64,000 bases of DNA, taken from assembly GCF_000183545.2 (NCBI RefSeq), contig NZ_JH976536.1, forward strand, positions 221,672 through 285,671, given 5' to 3'. A program made the position numbers and the translations under genes. The notes beneath the pieces were generated by a model, which worked only from the letters and a program-made list of their open reading frames with translations, did no database searches and was not told where the DNA came from. Position 1 is the first letter of the stretch. Every line of letters starts with the position of its first letter. The DNA is from Thermaerobacter subterraneus DSM 13965. GTDB lineage: Bacteria; Bacillota; Sulfobacillia; Thermaerobacterales; Thermaerobacteraceae. Below are positions 63,125 through 64,000 of this stretch, piece by piece.

Positions 63125-64000
63125 TCACCTCACCTCCCCTCGGCCGGGACGAACCGGCGGCCGGCGGCCCGCCTCCCCGGCACCCGGCTCGCCGGAGCCC
63201 CACCCGCCTGGGGAGGCCGCCAGCCGGGCTTCCTCCTCGCTCCCCCTGCCTGCCGGGGCGGGCCCCCCGGCCGGGACCGCGGGACCGGGCCACGGGCCCG
63301 GCCCCGCGGTGTCCTGACCGCCGGCCGGCCCCGCCCGGCCGCGCAGCCGCCACACGAAGGCCAGCACTTCCGCCACGGCCACGTAGAAGGCAGCGGGGAT
63401 CTCGCGCCCCACCTCCACCGCCCGGTAGAGGGCCCGGGCCAGGGCCGGTTCCTCCATCACGGGCACGCCGTGCTGCTCGGCCAGGGCCCGGATGCGCAGG
63501 GCCAGGAAGTCCACCCCCTTGGCCACAACGACCGGCGCCCCCATGCGGGCCGGGTCGTAGCGCAGGGCCACGGCCACGTGGGTCGGGTTGGTCACCACCA
63601 CGTCGGCCCGGGGTACTTCCTGGAGCATGCGGCGGCGGGCCAGGTGCCGCTGCCGCTGGCGGATCCGCTGGCGCAGCACCGGGTCGCCTTCGGCTTCCTT
63701 CTGGTCCTGCTTCCACTCCTGGACCGTCATCCGCAGGGACTGCTGGTGCTCCCACCACTGGTAGGCGTAATCAGCCAGGGCCACCACCAGGTAGGCCAGG
63801 GCCCCTCGCCAGAGCAACCCCTGCAGGGACCGGCCCGCCAGGCCCAGCATCGCCGGCAGCGGCGCTCCCGTGGCCGTGATCAGCTGCATCCCGGCACCCA
63901 GCAAGGCGGGTCCCAGGGCGGCGGCCATCACCGCCAGCTTGACCGGCGCCTTCAGCAGCTCCACCAGGGCGCGGCGGGACACCAGCCGCTGCAGGCCGGC
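63125..64000 (-). CDS. flhB: Flagellar export protein FlhB, partial (N-terminus beyond window)
   Basis: The visible 291 residues are the C-terminal part of FlhB, beginning GLQRLVSRRALVELLKAPVK. Membrane segments are followed by MTVQEWKQDQKEAEGDPVLRQRIRQRQR and the autocleavage site NPTH in VVVTNPTHVAVALRYDPARMGAPVVVAKG. EEPALARALYRAVEVGREIPAAFYVAVAEVLAFV closes the switch domain. A Gly/Pro-rich tail of about 65 residues follows. It switches export from rod/hook to filament substrates. Confidence 0.95.
   Translation of the reverse strand, partial: AGLQRLVSRRALVELLKAPVKLAVMAAALGPALLGAGMQLITATGAPLPAMLGLAGRSLQGLLWRGALAYLVVALADYAYQWWEHQQSLRMTVQEWKQDQKEAEGDPVLRQRIRQRQRHLARRRMLQEVPRADVVVTNPTHVAVALRYDPARMGAPVVVAKGVDFLALRIRALAEQHGVPVMEEPALARALYRAVEVGREIPAAFYVAVAEVLAFVWRLRGRAGPAGGQDTAGPGPWPGPAVPAGGPAPAGRGSEEEARLAASPGGWGSGEPGAGEAGRRPPVRPGRGEVR

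Noticed and set aside
1-64000. CRISPR arrays, insertion sequences, prophage or integrated elements
   Set aside because: No regularly spaced repeats, transposase, integrase or phage genes were seen; gene order is largely that of the conserved Firmicute cluster.

Overview
The window is about 72% G+C by eye. Nearly every gene lies on the minus strand. Spore genes (spoIIIE, spoVFA/B, tepA-like, ylzJ-like) sit beside flagellar export genes (flhB, flhA, flhF, flhG, sigD-type sigma), Firmicute-style ylx genes and strong GGAGG ribosome sites. This points to a motile, spore-forming, very high-G+C Firmicute, probably a Thermaerobacter-like thermophile. The genus is inference from composition and gene order.

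Read in the direction of transcription (64000 down to 1), the order follows the Bacillus subtilis flhB-to-ymfM super-cluster. It runs flhB-flhA-flhF-flhG, a PilZ gene, a sigD-type sigma and two unknown genes. Next come rpsB-tsf-pyrH-frr-(PASTA-like)-uppS-cdsA-dxr-rseP-ispG-proS, an MgtC/DUF4010 membrane protein, and rimP-nusA-ylxR-ylxQ-infB-ylxP-rbfA-nrnA-truB-ribF-rpsO-pnp-M16 protease-dut-ymxH. These are followed by a stress-type protein, dapB-spoVFA-spoVFB-asd-dapG-dapA, RNase J, tepA-ylzJ, uppP and spoIIIE. The conserved order ends with an accessory block (about 600-12100), before a RodZ-like gene cut by the window edge.

The accessory block holds asnS, dacF, HMG-CoA lyase, an acyl-CoA dehydrogenase, two paralogous membrane-anchored GH18 proteins (one lacking its catalytic glutamate) and a ClpP-fold membrane serine protease. 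It also has the only plus-strand genes: phosphosulfolactate synthase, a 2-hydroxyacid dehydrogenase and a 36-residue membrane peptide.

Functionally the window joins flagellar assembly, translation (S2, S15, EF-Ts, IF2, RRF, RbfA, RimP, NusA), RNA decay (PNPase, RNase J, NrnA), isoprenoid and envelope lipid synthesis (Dxr, IspG, UppS, UppP, CdsA) and the aspartate-to-dipicolinate route for spores.

Besides genes I mark four promoters of one style (a TTG-type -35, 17-bp spacer, TGn plus a TATACT/TACAAT-like -10), several terminators and two structured leaders. The most interesting item is a roughly 180-nt leader before rimP-nusA-infB. It has competing helices and a terminator and resembles no family I recognise. 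A second theme is the large Gly/Ala/Pro-rich or acidic insertions in essential proteins (IF2, NusA, TruB, UppS). No rRNA, tRNA, CRISPR array, insertion sequence or prophage was recognised.
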